64,000 bases of DNA from Cypionkella aquatica (GCF_030161095.1 NZ_BSPP01000004.1:434001-498000), one strand, 5' to 3'; positions 15,880 through 25,353 are shown, counted from the stretch's first letter. A program made the numbers and translations. Notes: a model not told the origin generated them from the sequence alone.

Positions 15880-18800
15880 AACTGGTAGAACTTGCAATTC
15901 GCAACGCGCGACTGACGCTTTCGGTGCTGGTCTTCCTGATCTTGTCGGGGGGGCTGGCCTATTACTCGATCCCGAAAGAGGCCGAGCCGGATGTGCAGAT
16001 TCCGATCATTTATGTGGCCATGACCCTTGATGGTATTTCGCCCGAGGATTCCGAGCGGTTGTTGCTGCGACCGATGGAAACTGCGCTGAAGTCTATCCAA
16101 GGCATCAAGAAAATGACCGCGACCGCCTATCAGGGCGGCGGCAACGTGCTGTTGGAATTTCAGGCAGGGGCCAATCTGGCCAAGGCGAAATCGGATGTGA
16201 AGGATGCCGTTGACGATGCCCGCCCCGATCTGCCTGCCGAGGTCGATGAACCCACGGTGAACGAGGTCAACCTGTCGGAATTCCCGGTGCTGGTGGTGAC
16301 TTTGTCGGGCGACGTGCCAGAGCGCACCTTGAACGCCACGGTGCGGGCGTTGCGTGACCGGATCGAGGATATTCCGGGCGTGCTGGATGCCGCCTTGCAG
16401 GGCGTGCGCGATGATGTGGTCGAGATCGTGATTGATCCGGCCAAGCTGTCATCCTACGGCTTGCGCCCCGATACGATGATCGCGGGATTCAACGCCAACA
16501 ACCGGCTGATCGCGGCGGGCTCTTTAGAGGGGGTTGAGGGCCGCTATGCGATCAAGGTGCCGTCGCTGATAGAAACGGTGCAGGATCTGGCCGGGCTGCC
16601 GGTGGTGGCCGAGGGCAATGCGATTGTGCGGGTGAGTGACTTGGCCGAAATCCGGCCTGCGCTGAAAGATCCAACCTCGATCACCCGGCTGGATGGTAAA
16701 TCGGCGGTGGCAATTGAGGTCTCGAAGCGGATCGGATCGAACCTGATTGAGACGGTTGATCGGGTGAAGGCGGTCACCGAAGAGGTGCAAAAGCAGATGC
16801 CGCCGGGGGTGGTGGTGTCGTTTTCGCAGGATAAATCGACCACCATTCGGCAAATGCTGAGCGATCTGCAGAATTCGGTGCTGACGGCGGTGGTGCTGGT
16901 GTTCATCGTGATCTTGTATGCGTTGTCGGTGCGGTCTTCGATCCTGATTGGCTTGGCCATTCCGTCGTCGTTCCTGATGGGGATTCTGGGGCTGCAACTG
17001 GCGGGGTTGACGGTGAACCTTGTGGTTTTGTTCAGCCTTATTCTGGCGGTGGGGATGCTGGTGGATGATGCCATCATCGTGGTGGAATATGCCGAACGCC
17101 GCATGAATGAGGGGATGGAGCGGCGCACGGCCTTTGCCGAGGCCAGTCATAAAATGGCGGGGCCGGTGATTGCCTCGACCCTGACGCGGATTGCGGCGTT
17201 CTCGCCCCTGCTGTTCTGGCCGGGGGTGGTGGGCGAGTTCATGAAATACATGCCGATCACGCTGATTGCGACACTGTCGGCGTCTATGCTGTATGCGCTG
17301 ATCTTCGTGCCGACTTTGGGCGCGATCATCGCCAAACCGTTTGCCGAGCCGCCGCGCCATAAGGATGGGGCGTATATGTGGGTGGTCGGCAAGGCGATCC
17401 GGCATCCTTTTATCGTGCTGTTTCTGGCCGTGGGAACCTTGGTTGCGGTGCCTGTGACCTATGGCAAATACGGCAATGGCGTCGAGTTTTTCCCGAATGT
17501 CGAACCGGATTACGGCCTGCTTTACGTCAAGGCGCGCGGCAATCTGTCGGTGGATGAGATGGACGCTTTGACCCGTCAGGCCGAGGCGCGGATTTTGGGC
17601 TGGCCGGGATTAAAGACGGTTTACACCCGCGTCGGTGCGCCCGGTCGCAATGGCGGCGAAGCTCCGCCCGATACGATTGGGGTGATACAGTATGAATTCG
17701 TCGATTGGCGCGAGAGAAAGCCCGCCAATGACATCCTCGCCGATCTGCGGGTGGCGATGCAGGGGATTCCCGGGGTTGATATTGAGGTATCGGTGCCTGC
17801 GGCGGGGCCTCCGACCGGTAAGGCTATTCAGATTGAATTGCAGGCGGATGATCCGGCGGGGTTGAACGATGCCGCCAGAGCGATTGCGGCCAAGCTGAAG
17901 ACGATACCGAATGTGATCGACGTGGCGAATGGCTTGCCTCTGCCGGGGGTGGATTGGGAGTTGCAGGTCGATCGGGGCGAGGCCGCGCGCTATGGTGCGT
18001 CGCCTGCTGCGGTGGGGGCGGTTGTGCAGATGGTGACATCGGGGCTGAAGCTGTCAGAGTTTCGGCCTGCGGGGTCGGATGATCCGGTGGATATCGTGCT
18101 GCGGCTGCCTACCGAACAGCGGACGATCTCGGCTTTGGATCAGTTGCGGATTGAGACGCCCGATGGGCCGGTGCCGATTTCCAACTTTGTGACGCGGAGT
18201 GCTGCGCCGACCACGGGCACGCTGACACGTTTGGGCGGTGCGCGCACCATCACCGTGCAGGCCGGGATTGCGGCGGCGGAAGGCGTGCAACCTGATTTGG
18301 TGCGGCAACAGGTGCAAGCACTGGTCGAGAAAGCCTTTGCCGAGGATGGCTATGCCAAAGCCGGGATGCGCTGGAACATGGCGGGTGAGGATCAAGAGCA
18401 GGCCGAGGCTGGGGCGTTTCTGGGCAAAGCCTTTGGCGCGGCGATCTTCCTGATTTTCGTGGTGCTGCTGGCGCAGTTCAACAAGTTCATTTCGGTGGGC
18501 TTGGTGCTGTCGGCGGTGATCATGTCAACGATTGGCGTGTTTCTTGGCTTGATGATCATGGGCCAGCCGTTTGGCGTGGTGATGACCGGGATCGGGGTGA
18601 TTGCTTTGGCGGGCGTGGTGGTGAACAACAATATCGTGCTGATCGCCACCTATGACCAGCTGCGCGACGAGGGTATGGACAAGATCGAGGCGGTGTTAGA
18701 GACCTGCCGCGAACGCGCGCGCCCTGTGGTGCTGACGGCGCTGACGGCGATTTTCGGGGTGATGCCGATTGCCTTCGGGCTGAACCTAGAACTGCTCAGC

Positions 18801-18989
18801 CACGAGACGACAATTGGCGCGCCGTCGACCCAATGGTGGATCTCGCTGTCGTCGGCCATCGTTTACGGGCTGGCCTTTGCGACGATCTTGACGCTGATCG
18901 TGACGCCGTCGCTGTTGATGCTGGTCAGCCGCTCGAACAGGTCGTTGCGCGAAGGGCGGCGCTGGTTCTGGAAGAAGCGGTTTTCCTGA
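15876..18989 (+). CDS. RND-family multidrug efflux pump, inner-membrane subunit
   Basis: This 1037-residue AcrB-type transporter has the usual 12-helix plan with two large periplasmic loops. TM4 carries LILAVGMLVDDAIIVVEYAE with the paired acidic residues of the proton path, and the second half has GVVVNNNIVLIATYDQLRDEG as the equivalent segment. The N-terminal segment LTLSVLVFLILSGGLAYYSIPKEAEPD is also typical. Substrates cannot be deduced. It is translationally coupled to the adaptor and ends exactly where the convergent thiolase gene ends, leaving no intergenic base between the two stop codons. Confidence 0.95.
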   Translation: MKLVELAIRNARLTLSVLVFLILSGGLAYYSIPKEAEPDVQIPIIYVAMTLDGISPEDSERLLLRPMETALKSIQGIKKMTATAYQGGGNVLLEFQAGANLAKAKSDVKDAVDDARPDLPAEVDEPTVNEVNLSEFPVLVVTLSGDVPERTLNATVRALRDRIEDIPGVLDAALQGVRDDVVEIVIDPAKLSSYGLRPDTMIAGFNANNRLIAAGSLEGVEGRYAIKVPSLIETVQDLAGLPVVAEGNAIVRVSDLAEIRPALKDPTSITRLDGKSAVAIEVSKRIGSNLIETVDRVKAVTEEVQKQMPPGVVVSFSQDKSTTIRQMLSDLQNSVLTAVVLVFIVILYALSVRSSILIGLAIPSSFLMGILGLQLAGLTVNLVVLFSLILAVGMLVDDAIIVVEYAERRMNEGMERRTAFAEASHKMAGPVIASTLTRIAAFSPLLFWPGVVGEFMKYMPITLIATLSASMLYALIFVPTLGAIIAKPFAEPPRHKDGAYMWVVGKAIRHPFIVLFLAVGTLVAVPVTYGKYGNGVEFFPNVEPDYGLLYVKARGNLSVDEMDALTRQAEARILGWPGLKTVYTRVGAPGRNGGEAPPDTIGVIQYEFVDWRERKPANDILADLRVAMQGIPGVDIEVSVPAAGPPTGKAIQIELQADDPAGLNDAARAIAAKLKTIPNVIDVANGLPLPGVDWELQVDRGEAARYGASPAAVGAVVQMVTSGLKLSEFRPAGSDDPVDIVLRLPTEQRTISALDQLRIETPDGPVPISNFVTRSAAPTTGTLTRLGGARTITVQAGIAAAEGVQPDLVRQQVQALVEKAFAEDGYAKAGMRWNMAGEDQEQAEAGAFLGKAFGAAIFLIFVVLLAQFNKFISVGLVLSAVIMSTIGVFLGLMIMGQPFGVVMTGIGVIALAGVVVNNNIVLIATYDQLRDEGMDKIEAVLETCRERARPVVLTALTAIFGVMPIAFGLNLELLSHETTIGAPSTQWWISLSSAIVYGLAFATILTLIVTPSLLMLVSRSNRSLREGRRWFWKKRFS

Positions 18990-20186
18990 TCAAACCGCCT
19001 GCAACGCTATGGCGATGCCTTGGCCGACGCCGATGCACATGGTGGCCAAGGCGCGCTGACCGGGTTGCAGCTGCAGCGCTGCCGTCCCGGTGATCCGCGC
19101 GCCGGTCATGCCAAGCGGATGGCCCAGCGCGATTGCGCCGCCATTGGGATTCACGCGGGGGTCGTCGTCAGCGATGCCCAAAGCGCGCAGGGTAGCGAGA
19201 CCTTGCGACGCGAAAGCCTCGTTCAGCTCGATCACGTCGAAATCGGCTTGGGAAAGGCCAAGCCGGGCCATCAGTTTCTGGCTGGCGGGGATCGGCCCCA
19301 GACCCATGACGCGGGGGGCGACGCCTGCGGTGGCCCCACCAAGGATGCGGGCGATTGGGGTCAGGCCGTGTTTGCGCACGGCGGCGGCCGAGGCGATGAT
19401 CAGTGCGGTGGCGCCATCATTGACGCCGCTGGCGTTGCCTGCGGTGACTGTGCCGCCCTTGCGGAACGGGGTGCCGAGTTTGGCGAGGGCTTCCAGCGTG
19501 GTCGCGCGCGGGTGTTCATCTTGGCTGATCAGGATGGGATCGCCCTTACGTTGCGGGATGCTGACCGGGGTAATCTCGCGCGCAAGCCGCCCGTTGGCTT
19601 GGGCAGCGCTGGCCTTGGCCTGACTGCGCAAAGCAAAGGCGTCTTGATCAGCGCGGGTGACGGCGCAATCTTCGGCGACGTTCTCGGCGGTTTCGGGCAT
19701 CGAATCGGTGCCGTATTGCTGCTGCATCAGCGGATTGATGAAACGCCAGCCGATGGTGGTGTCGTGGATTTCGGCGGCGCGGGAGAACGCGGTTTCGGCC
19801 TTGGGCATCACAAACGGCGCGCGAGACATCGACTCGACTCCGCCTGCGATGATCAGATCAGCTTCGCCGGCAATGATCTGGCGACCGGCGAGCAGCACCG
19901 CATCCATGCCAGAGCCACAGAGGCGGTTGATGGTGGTGCCGCTGACTTCAACAGGCAGACCCGCCAGCAAAGCCGCCATGCGGGCGACGTTGCGGTTATC
20001 CTCGCCTGCCTGATTGGCGCAGCCCATCACCACATCATCGACCGCCGCCCAATCGACGCCCGGATTGCGGGCGATCAGTGCGCGCAGCGGCAGTGCGGCA
20101 AGATCATCGGTGCGGATACTGGACAGGCTGCCCCCAAAGCGACCGATCGGGGTGCGGATGTAATCGCAGATGAAGGCATCAAGCAT
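18990..20186 (-). CDS. pcaF: Beta-ketoadipyl-CoA thiolase / acetyl-CoA acyltransferase
   Basis: This 398-residue thiolase has Cys in the active-site segment TINRLCGSGMDAV (about residue 90), GGVESMSRAPFVM, the ELNEAFASQ motif, GGAIALGHPLGMTGAR with the catalytic His, and CIGVGQGIA with the second Cys. The opening AFICDYIRTPIGRFGG and the overall sequence fit PcaF, which cleaves beta-ketoadipyl-CoA into succinyl-CoA and acetyl-CoA. A general acetyl-CoA acetyltransferase cannot be excluded because no other pca genes are present. The start at 20186 (MLDAFICD) is chosen by family N-terminus. Confidence 0.85.
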   Translation of the reverse strand: MLDAFICDYIRTPIGRFGGSLSSIRTDDLAALPLRALIARNPGVDWAAVDDVVMGCANQAGEDNRNVARMAALLAGLPVEVSGTTINRLCGSGMDAVLLAGRQIIAGEADLIIAGGVESMSRAPFVMPKAETAFSRAAEIHDTTIGWRFINPLMQQQYGTDSMPETAENVAEDCAVTRADQDAFALRSQAKASAAQANGRLAREITPVSIPQRKGDPILISQDEHPRATTLEALAKLGTPFRKGGTVTAGNASGVNDGATALIIASAAAVRKHGLTPIARILGGATAGVAPRVMGLGPIPASQKLMARLGLSQADFDVIELNEAFASQGLATLRALGIADDDPRVNPNGGAIALGHPLGMTGARITGTAALQLQPGQRALATMCIGVGQGIAIALQAV

Positions 20187-20424
20187 GGTGAGCTCCGGCA
20201 TTGGGAATTGCTTTAAGTATAAAATAACTGCTTCAATTGTCGAGGCCGCGCGGCGATGTATTTGCGCCGTCATGGGCGGCAGCGATGGGGCAAAAGCTGT
20301 GCGGTGTGGCGCTTGCGCGGTGAAGGGGGTTTCGATAGCCTTGCCCTGTAGGCCAGTGTTGATCCTTAGCCGTGTTAATGCCCAAACCGCCCCATCTTTC
20401 CCAAGCTTTTTTCAGGAGCTTTCG

Positions 20425-21561
20425 ATGCCAAGCCCAGATTACGCACGGCCCTGCTTGCGGTTTATGCTGGCGCTGCTTGCCCTGATGGCTGCGATGCCGA
20501 TGGCGGCGCAAGAGGCAAGTTTTGCGCCGGGCTGGCAGGTCGAGGCGCAAACCTCGCAGTTGCGGTTTCAATCGGTGAAAAACGTCACCAAGGTTGAATC
20601 CAGCACCTTTGCCGCCTTTTCGGGTGAGGTCACGGCGGATGGTGCGGTGACGCTGCATGTGTTTCTAGACTCGGTCGATACCAAGATTGATCTGCGCAAT
20701 GTGCGGATGCGATTTTTGCTGTTTGAAACCTTTCGCTTCCCCGAGGCGGTGATCACCGCCAAGATCAACCCAGCCGATCTGGCTGATCTGGCCAGCGTGC
20801 GGCGCAAGACCCTGCATTTGCCGTTCACGCTGGATCTGCATGGGGTGCAAAAGCAGCTTGAAACCGACGTTGCGGTGACTTTGCTGCAAGATGATACGGT
20901 GGTGGTGTCGTCCACGGTGCCGCTGGTGATCGCGACCGATGATTTTGGCTTGGCTGACGGCGTGCAAAAGCTGCAAGAGGCGGCGAATGTGGTGATCATC
21001 CCGTCAGGCACCGTCAGCTTTGATCTGACGCTAAAGCGCAATGGTGGTGCGACTGCCCCCGCCCCGCAACCGGCCCCTGCCCCTGCAGAAGCAACTGCAG
21101 AACCCGCAGCGCCCGAAATGGCAGAGGCTTTGCCCGAGGCTCCGGTATCCCCCGCCGCAGATGTGGCACTAGAGCCGACCGGCGACCTTGATCTTGCCGC
21201 CTGCACCGGACGGTTTGAGATCTTGTCGCGCAGCGGCAATATCAACTTTCATTCTGGCTCGGCCCGGTTGCAGGCCGACAGTGCGGCGCTGCTGGATAGC
21301 GTTGCCGCAATCATCGCGCGCTGCCCCGGATTGAAGATTGACGTGTCAGGCCATACGGATGCCGATGGTTCGCCCGCCGCCAATCAGTATTTGTCGCAGC
21401 AACGCGCGAAAGCCGTGGTGCGCTATCTGGTGAAAAAGGGCCTTGCTGCCGAGCGTTTCACCGCCACGGGCTATGGCGAAGACAAGCCGCTGTTCGACAA
21501 TGACACGCCCGAGCATAAATCGCGCAACCGCCGGATCGAATTCGCCTTGGTGCAGCCGTAA
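20425..21561 (+). CDS. Envelope protein with YceI-like and OmpA peptidoglycan-binding domains
   Basis: This 378-residue exported protein has a signal peptide (MLALLALMAAMPMAAQEA region). Residues about 30-205 resemble YceI-like lipocalin folds (SQLRFQSVKNVTKVESSTFAAFSGE and FRFPEAVITAKI). A Pro/Ala/Glu-rich linker follows (about 210-250). The C-terminal OmpA domain has INFHSGSARLQADS and IDVSGHTDADGSPAANQYLSQQRA, with NRRIEFAL at the end. It would anchor to peptidoglycan from the periplasm. AGGAG precedes the ATG at 20425. It heads a three-gene unit, two bases before the next gene, that ends in a Ser/Thr kinase. Confidence 0.87.
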   Translation: MPSPDYARPCLRFMLALLALMAAMPMAAQEASFAPGWQVEAQTSQLRFQSVKNVTKVESSTFAAFSGEVTADGAVTLHVFLDSVDTKIDLRNVRMRFLLFETFRFPEAVITAKINPADLADLASVRRKTLHLPFTLDLHGVQKQLETDVAVTLLQDDTVVVSSTVPLVIATDDFGLADGVQKLQEAANVVIIPSGTVSFDLTLKRNGGATAPAPQPAPAPAEATAEPAAPEMAEALPEAPVSPAADVALEPTGDLDLAACTGRFEILSRSGNINFHSGSARLQADSAALLDSVAAIIARCPGLKIDVSGHTDADGSPAANQYLSQQRAKAVVRYLVKKGLAAERFTATGYGEDKPLFDNDTPEHKSRNRRIEFALVQP

Positions 21562-21562
21562 C

Positions 21563-22279
21563 ATGCAGCAGGGCTTGAGGAGATATGTGTTGGGGGCAGT
21601 GCTGGCTGTGCTGGCGCTGCCATTGCAGGCGCAAACCGATGATGCCGCATGGCAAGCGGCGCTGATCAGCCAAGACATCGGCCAGCTGCAAGGCTTTGTC
21701 AAAGATCACCCGCAAAGCCCGCATATGGCCGAGGCCGAAGCGTTGTTGGCCAAGGCCCTGACCACCGCGCGCGGTATGGGGTTGATGCCGGTGCAGGCGG
21801 TTGAAGGCTATGTTGCGCAGAAAGAGCTGATCGCGGCGACGCAGGGCGCGAAGACCGCGGCGGCGTATCAGGCCTATCTGACCGCCTATCCGCAGGGGCT
21901 GTTTGTCGGCCTTGCGCAGACTGAATTGGCGCTGTTGGCACTTGCCCCGGCGGAAGTCGCGCCCCCAAACCCAGCGGCTGATCTGATGGGCCTGACCTTT
22001 ACCACCCCGTTTCCGGTCGGTGAGCATGTGAAAGGCCGCTCGATTGCCGAGCTGATCGCCAGCGCCACCCCACAATTCAGCCCGATTGAGGGCTTGCCGG
22101 ATGCCGCGTGGCGCGACAAGACCTGCGCGAATTGTCATGCCTGGAATGAGGCCAGCCTGTGCGATCAGGCGCAAACCTATACCAAACCGAACGCGGCAGA
22201 GGCGCTGGCCAAACCGCATCCGCTGGGCGAAACCTTTAAGCTAGGCTTGCAGCAATGGGCTTTGGGCGGGTGTAAATAG
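21563..22279 (+). CDS. Exported repeat protein with a CxxCH motif (uncharacterised)
   Basis: This 238-residue protein has a signal peptide (residues 1-24, ending LPLQAQ). Two copies of a YL..YP.G...A..EL-type helical repeat follow: FVKDHPQSPHMAEAEALL and YLTAYPQGLFVGLAQTEL, a pattern often next to kinases or caspase-like proteins. Near the C-terminus CANCH at 188-192 is a potential c-type haem site, with further Cys at 200 and 237. No distal ligand is obvious, so the cysteines may instead form disulfides. It lies between the YceI-OmpA and kinase genes at 1-3 base spacing. Function unknown. Confidence 0.7.
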   Translation: MQQGLRRYVLGAVLAVLALPLQAQTDDAAWQAALISQDIGQLQGFVKDHPQSPHMAEAEALLAKALTTARGMGLMPVQAVEGYVAQKELIAATQGAKTAAAYQAYLTAYPQGLFVGLAQTELALLALAPAEVAPPNPAADLMGLTFTTPFPVGEHVKGRSIAELIASATPQFSPIEGLPDAAWRDKTCANCHAWNEASLCDQAQTYTKPNAAEALAKPHPLGETFKLGLQQWALGGCK

Positions 22280-22282
22280 CGC

Positions 22283-24184
22283 ATGACACAGGTTCCCACC
22301 GATTCCGACCAGCCGCCCATCCCTCCGCGTGATCGCGCCACCACGGTGTCGGGTGGCACCCAGATCATCGGCACTTATCAGATCGACAGCCTGATCAGCG
22401 CGGGCGGCATGGGCGAGGTGTATCGCGGCCACAACATCCACAACGGCGAGCCAGTGGCGATCAAGATTGTGCTGCCAAGTTTGGCGCATGACCCAAAGAT
22501 CGTGGCGTTGTTCCAAAAGGAAAGCACCACCCTGTCACGGCTTAGCCACGACGCCATCGTGCGCTATCACGTCTTTACCAATGATCCGGGGATTGGGCGG
22601 CCCTGTCTGGTGATGGAATTCGTGTCTGGCACGCCGATGTCAGACCGCATCGAGGCCGGGTCAATGCCGGTGGATCAGGTGCGGGTGATGCTGCGGCGTG
22701 TGGCCTCGGGTCTAGAGAAAGCCCATCGCGCAGGTGTCGTGCACCGCGATATGTCGCCCGATAATATCATTCTTGAGGAAGGCCAGGTCGAGCATGCCAA
22801 ACTGATCGACTTTGGTATCGCGAAATCCTCGGCCATCGGCGCGGGAACGCTGTTGCAAGGGCAGTTCGCCGGCAAGTTCAACTGGGTCTCGCCCGAGCAG
22901 TTGGGCGCGTTTGGCGGCGAGGTTGACGGACGCTCTGACATCTATTCGCTGGCTTTGGTGGCGGCTGCGGCCAGCAAAGGCGCTGTGTTGCCGATGGGGC
23001 TTTCGATTGTGGATGCGGTTGGCAAACGTGCAGCCGTGCCGGACCTTGCGGGCGTTGATGCTGGCTTGGTGCCGTTGCTGCGCTGGATGCTGTCACCGGA
23101 TCCGACCAATCGGCCCGAGACGATGGGTCAGGTGATCGCAGCGCTGGACAACCCTGCGCTGGTGCCTGCCGCCAATGCAAACCTGACCGTGATCAGCGGC
23201 GCACTGCCATCTGCGGCGACGGGCGGGGTTGAAAGCCACGCCAGCCCGTTCGGTGTCGCCGCGCCCGCTTCTGTCGCCCCGCCTGTCTCTGTTGCAGCAC
23301 CGGTTGCGCGAAAATCATTCATTCTGCCATTGGCGGTGGCGGTTGTGCTGGCAGGTGGTGGCGTGGCCTATTTCTCGGGCGCATTCGCCCCTGCCCCGAC
23401 TCCGGTTCAGGTTCAGACGGCAGAGGTGCCTGCCGCGCCAAAGCCCTTGCCAAAGCCAGAACTGGAACCAAAAGCCGTTGCTGTGCCCGAACCGGTGGCA
23501 TCCCCGCCGCCCGCTTTGGCAGTGGCTGCACTCAGCGAGGATCTGGCCAAGCGGCAAGACTGTGGGCCACTGACGCTGCGTAACCCACCGGCTGCAGGCT
23601 ATGGCGAAACCGATGCGGTTGAGATCGCGGGCTTTGTCGAATCGGCGCAGGCAGAGGCTGATCTGAAAACCAGCCTTGCGCCCTTGATTGGCGAACGCAG
23701 GCTCAACTTGCAGGTAGAACACCGCAACGCGGCGATCTGCCAAGTGCTGAACGGCTTTCCGATGCTGGCCTCGACTGGGGTTGCGATCGCGCTGGGCTAC
23801 GGCGACCGCGCCGATGCGAACCCTGACGGGCGATATATCGTCGGCGAAAACCCGGTGATTGATCTGACCATCCCGCCGGGGCCGGGGTATCTTTCGGTTG
23901 CCGTGGTTGATGGCTCGGGGCAGGTACTGCATCTGTTGCAGGGCCAGCAGGGCGGACAGGGTCAACAGCGGGTGGCCTTTGCCGCTGCCGAAGCTGGGGC
24001 AGAGCATCCGGCCTTGGTGGTCAATCCGGCGGGGCTTGGGATTGCGATGATCCTGATACTGCGCACCGAGGCTTCTGTCACGCCAGCACCACAGATTGAA
24101 CCGGTTGCAGATTTCGTCAAACGCTTGCAGCAGGCCAAGCCCAACGCGATGGATCAGCGGATTTTGACTTTGGTGGCAAACTAG
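22283..24184 (+). CDS. Transmembrane Ser/Thr protein kinase
   Basis: This 633-residue protein has a Hanks-type kinase domain at residues about 31-290: ISAGGMGEVYRG glycine loop, K61 in VAIKIV, the catalytic loop HRDMSPDN with D156, and LIDFGIAK with DFG at 176-178. Ser158 replaces the usual Lys of HRDLKPxN, a variant seen in some proteobacterial PpkA-like kinases. One membrane helix (about 346-366) and a Pro-rich spacer lead to a periplasmic domain (about 430-633) with YLSVAVVDGSGQVLHLL, resembling DUF4384-type sensor modules. No cognate phosphatase or type VI genes are in view. It likely signals envelope state to the cytoplasm. Confidence 0.88.
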   Translation: MTQVPTDSDQPPIPPRDRATTVSGGTQIIGTYQIDSLISAGGMGEVYRGHNIHNGEPVAIKIVLPSLAHDPKIVALFQKESTTLSRLSHDAIVRYHVFTNDPGIGRPCLVMEFVSGTPMSDRIEAGSMPVDQVRVMLRRVASGLEKAHRAGVVHRDMSPDNIILEEGQVEHAKLIDFGIAKSSAIGAGTLLQGQFAGKFNWVSPEQLGAFGGEVDGRSDIYSLALVAAAASKGAVLPMGLSIVDAVGKRAAVPDLAGVDAGLVPLLRWMLSPDPTNRPETMGQVIAALDNPALVPAANANLTVISGALPSAATGGVESHASPFGVAAPASVAPPVSVAAPVARKSFILPLAVAVVLAGGGVAYFSGAFAPAPTPVQVQTAEVPAAPKPLPKPELEPKAVAVPEPVASPPPALAVAALSEDLAKRQDCGPLTLRNPPAAGYGETDAVEIAGFVESAQAEADLKTSLAPLIGERRLNLQVEHRNAAICQVLNGFPMLASTGVAIALGYGDRADANPDGRYIVGENPVIDLTIPPGPGYLSVAVVDGSGQVLHLLQGQQGGQGQQRVAFAAAEAGAEHPALVVNPAGLGIAMILILRTEASVTPAPQIEPVADFVKRLQQAKPNAMDQRILTLVAN

Positions 24185-24804
24185 CGACGGGCTCGGCGGG
24201 CGCTGGCCCTGCGGCATCAGGCCGAACCTAAAGTTTTCCAAATTCTCACTGCGCCTGCCCGGCTGAGTTTACCTATTTTTAACCTTCAGTGCAGAATATC
24301 TCCGCTATGGGATATGTTCTGAAACCTCGCACCGGTAATGCACACCCGCCGCCGCGGCAGCGCCGCCTGTCGCGCGGGGCGACCAGATCCGCGCCGCACT
24401 GGGCTAGTTGGGATGCCTTGGCTGTGTCGCAAAGCGGGATGCGTCTTCGATGCCGCGATATGCGGTCTGATCCGAACAACGCATGGTTATAGAATCAAAC
24501 GCGCGGCTCGCGTAAGGGTTGTTTTCCTTCAATATCAAATATCTAGACTTCTCGCGCTGCGCCTGAACCCAACGCGTCGGGGCCCGTGAAGTTTTTGTCA
24601 AAAAGATCCCGAATCTTGGATTTTGACACAATCTTGCCTGATTGCAGGGCGGGCGCAGCTGATCTTCGCCTCATGCTCGCCATGAAATCCGGACAAATAC
24701 CTCCCTATCGAGCGGCAGATCAAAACGACCCCATCTGGCGCAAAACCAACATGACACCAGAACCGCCAGGCCCTGCCAGGCCGACTTAGATAGGATCGAC
24801 CAAA
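24185..24804 (+). promoter_or_regulatory. 620-base non-coding region upstream of the pilus operon
   Basis: No credible gene was found on either strand. The stretch holds an imperfect dyad at 24292-24321 (CAGAATATC with GATATGTTCTG) and a nested dyad at 24596-24628: TGTCAAAA with TTTTGACA outside, AAGAT with ATCTT inside. The second dyad lies about 180 bases before the first pilus gene and could be an operator or an RNA hairpin. The length suggests a long regulated leader for the pilus operon; no specific regulator can be named. Confidence 0.4.
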
Positions 24805-25293
24805 ATGAAACTGAAGCCCTGCTTTGCCCTGATCGCGCTTGCTGCCAGCGCGCCCGCGACGCTGTTTGCTGCTGAGATTGCCAACACCAACCTTTCGGTC
24901 ACCGCCACTGTGCTGGACAGCTGCATCGTCGCAGCGCCCACTGGTCTGGTGTTTGCCACGGTGAACACTGGTGCGGCTACCAACCAAACCGTTCAAGGCC
25001 TGATCTCGGTGATTTGCACCTCGGCGAAATCGGCTGTGACCGTCAATCTGGAAGGCGGCGACAATTCGGCTGCTGGCAAGCGCTACATGAAAAACACCGC
25101 GAATGATTTGCTGCCCTATGTGATCACCTCGGATGCGGGCCACACCACGCCAGTGGCGATTGATGGTGCGTTGTACTCTGGTGCGCTGAACGCCGTGGCC
25201 CCGAACCTGTTCCCCGTCTACGGCCAAGTGCCTGCAGGTAGCTATGCAGCGGGCGTCTACACCGACACCGTGCGGGTGACGCTGAACTACTGA
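24805..25293 (+). CDS. Spore-coat-U-domain pilin, major subunit candidate
   Basis: This 162-residue protein has a signal peptide (ending TLFAAE) and one spore coat U (SCPU) domain, as in CsuA/B-type archaic chaperone-usher pilins. VTATVLDSCIV near the mature N-terminus carries the first conserved Cys, paired with the one in ISVICTS, and the C-terminal strand TDTVRVTLNY is the terminal beta-strand of the fold. It is the first gene of the pilin-chaperone-usher-tip operon and is probably the repeated shaft subunit. Confidence 0.87.
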   Translation: MKLKPCFALIALAASAPATLFAAEIANTNLSVTATVLDSCIVAAPTGLVFATVNTGAATNQTVQGLISVICTSAKSAVTVNLEGGDNSAAGKRYMKNTANDLLPYVITSDAGHTTPVAIDGALYSGALNAVAPNLFPVYGQVPAGSYAAGVYTDTVRVTLNY

Positions 25294-25353
25294 TCACCTG
25301 CAAAAGCGCCAACAAGAGCGCTTCAACATCAATCCAAAAACCAGAGGTCTAGA

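Noticed and set aside
20425-24184. Type VI secretion locus
   Set aside because: Only the kinase and an OmpA-type protein recall such loci; no sheath, Hcp, VgrG, ClpV or baseplate genes are in the window.
24338-24589. 83-codon frame upstream of the pilus operon
   Set aside because: Arg-rich product with no ribosome site and no motif; treated as non-coding.
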